Shown: in pieces, positions 13,861-15,028 of the stretch
Layout of the letters: every line of letters starts with the position of its first letter
Position numbering within the stretch: the first letter of the stretch is position 1
Source: Paracoccaceae bacterium
GTDB taxonomy: Bacteria; Pseudomonadota; Alphaproteobacteria; Rhodobacterales; Rhodobacteraceae
Length of the DNA: 15,028 nt
Assembly (NCBI GenBank): GCA_023260935.1
Contig: JALQTL010000365.1
Location: 1 to 15,028 of the forward strand
Direction: 5' to 3'
Translations under genes and position numbers: made by a program
The notes under the pieces: generated by a model
What the model was told of the DNA's origin: nothing
The model's input: only the letters and a program-made list of their open reading frames with translations
The model's database searches: none

Positions 13861-15028
13861 ATGCGTCGTGTCGTTGTGACAGGTCTTGGAATGGTCACGC
13901 CGCTGGCGTGTGGTGTGGAAGAAACCTGGACCCGGCTTCTGGCTGGCCAGTCGGGGGCAGGGAAGATCACCCGGTTCGATCCGTCGAATGTGGTGACGCA
14001 ATATGCCTGCGAGATCCCGTTTGGCGATGGCAGCGACGGCACCTTCAACCCCGATGACTGGATGGAGCCTAAGGACCGCCGCAAGGTGGATGATTTCATC
14101 CTTTACGGGATGTGTGCGGCCACGCAGGCCGTGCAGGATTCCGGCTGGGTGCCCCAGACCGAGGAAGACCGGGAACGCACCGGGGTGATGATCGGGTCGG
14201 GGATCGGGGGGCTGACCTCGATCGCCGAAACGGCGGTGCTGATCAAGGAAAAGGGGCCCAAGCGGGTTTCGCCCTTCTTCATCCCCGGCGCGCTGATCAA
14301 CCTTGTTTCGGGGCAGGTCAGCATCCGCTTCGGGTTCAAGGGGCCGAACCATGCGGTTGTGACGGCCTGTTCCACCGGCGCCCATGCGATTGGCGATGCG
14401 GCCCGGTTGATCATGATCGGAGATGCCGATGTGATGGTGGCGGGCGGCGCCGAAAGCCCGATTTCCGAGATCGGGATTGCCGGGTTCAATGCCTGCAAGG
14501 CGCTGTCGACCAAGCGGGCGGATGAGCCGGAAAAGGCCAGCCGCCCCTATGATGCCGACCGGGACGGGTTCGTGATGGGCGAAGGCGCCGGCTGTGTGGT
14601 GCTGGAGGAATACGAGCACGCCAGGGCGCGCGGCGCGAAGATCTATGCCGAGGTGCTGGGCTATGGCCTTTCGGGCGATGCCTATCACATCACCGCGCCG
14701 TCGGAAGACGGCGATGGCGGATTCCGCAGCATGGCGGCGGCGCTGAAGCGGGCGGGGCTTGCGCCTTCGGATATCGACTATATCAACGCCCATGGCACCA
14801 GCACGATGGCCGATACCATCGAACTTGGTGCGGTAGAGCGCTTGATGGGCGATGCAGCGGCGAAGGCCACGATGTCTTCGACGAAATCGAGCATCGGGCA
14901 TCTTCTGGGGGCTGCGGGTGCGGTCGAGGCGATTTTCTGCGTGCTGGCGATCCGCGACCAGATTGCCCCGCCGACAATCAACCTGGACAACCCGGCCGTG
15001 ACACCGAAGCTGGACCTTGCGCCGAACA
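13861..15028 (+). CDS. fabF: Beta-ketoacyl-ACP synthase II, C-terminus cut by window end
   Basis: FabF elongates acyl-ACP with malonyl-ACP in fatty-acid synthesis, in the cytoplasm. The window shows 389 codons of a usual length near 415-420, so little is missing. The N-terminus is MRRVVVTGLGMVTPL. The catalytic triad is intact: C170 in VTACSTGAH, H311 in NAHGTST, H347 in STKSSIGHLLGAAG, with K342. GGAESPISEIGIAGF and DRDGFVMGEGAG are family blocks. FabF rather than FabB is indicated by the overall pattern and the HITAPSEDG segment. AGGGAGTGGGG precedes the ATG. The acyl-carrier-protein gene often found just upstream is not there. No other stop-free frame competes. Confidence 0.97.
   Translation, partial: MRRVVVTGLGMVTPLACGVEETWTRLLAGQSGAGKITRFDPSNVVTQYACEIPFGDGSDGTFNPDDWMEPKDRRKVDDFILYGMCAATQAVQDSGWVPQTEEDRERTGVMIGSGIGGLTSIAETAVLIKEKGPKRVSPFFIPGALINLVSGQVSIRFGFKGPNHAVVTACSTGAHAIGDAARLIMIGDADVMVAGGAESPISEIGIAGFNACKALSTKRADEPEKASRPYDADRDGFVMGEGAGCVVLEEYEHARARGAKIYAEVLGYGLSGDAYHITAPSEDGDGGFRSMAAALKRAGLAPSDIDYINAHGTSTMADTIELGAVERLMGDAAAKATMSSTKSSIGHLLGAAGAVEAIFCVLAIRDQIAPPTINLDNPAVTPKLDLAPN

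Overview
The window is high-GC DNA packed with genes that have long overlapping antisense open frames. Protein features point to an alphaproteobacterium of the Rhodobacteraceae type: a TakP-like TRAP binding protein with a Tat signal, a short Hint-domain protein, ThuA/ThuB and a PhoX phosphatase. This assignment is inference from family resemblance, since no rRNA or other marker is present.

Layout. Positions 1-452 (minus strand) hold the start of an acetolactate synthase large-subunit gene (ilvB) and its whole regulatory leader: a -35/-10 promoter, a 15-codon leader peptide rich in Leu/Val/Ile, an antiterminator and an intrinsic terminator. Positions 619-1533 (minus) encode a CaCA-family sodium/calcium antiporter. 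Positions 1754-3703 (plus) encode a Tat-exported PhoX-family phosphatase followed by a terminator, and 3827-4276 (plus) encodes a small DMT/YdcZ membrane protein. Positions 4393-6440 (minus) form a two-gene two-component operon, a Cache-domain HisKA_3 histidine kinase and a NarL-type response regulator. It is divergent from a three-gene TRAP transporter operon at 6694-11189 (plus). Positions 11314-13148 (plus) carry thuA-thuB, preceded by a near-consensus LacI-type palindrome inside a likely promoter. Positions 13138-13647 (minus) carry a degenerate Hint-domain gene that overlaps thuB tail to tail. Positions 13861-15028 (plus) carry fabF, cut by the window end.

How the genes work together. 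The kinase has a Cache ligand-sensing domain of a type that often binds small carboxylates. The neighbouring TRAP binding protein keeps the residues that bind alpha-keto acids in TakP. The simplest reading is a carboxylate sensor controlling a carboxylate importer from the shared 253-bp intergenic region. ThuA and ThuB handle disaccharides through 3-keto intermediates. The Thu ABC transporter and a LacI regulator are not in the window, so their partners must be elsewhere. PhoX, the antiporter and the YdcZ-like protein look like separate units.

The best-supported regulatory element is the ilv attenuator, where every expected part can be read and the mutually exclusive pairings check base by base. 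The most puzzling coding observation is a lysine in ilvB where the family has its catalytic glutamate. I see no CRISPR array, insertion sequence, tRNA, rRNA or phage module. Much of the window is ordinary core and transport metabolism.
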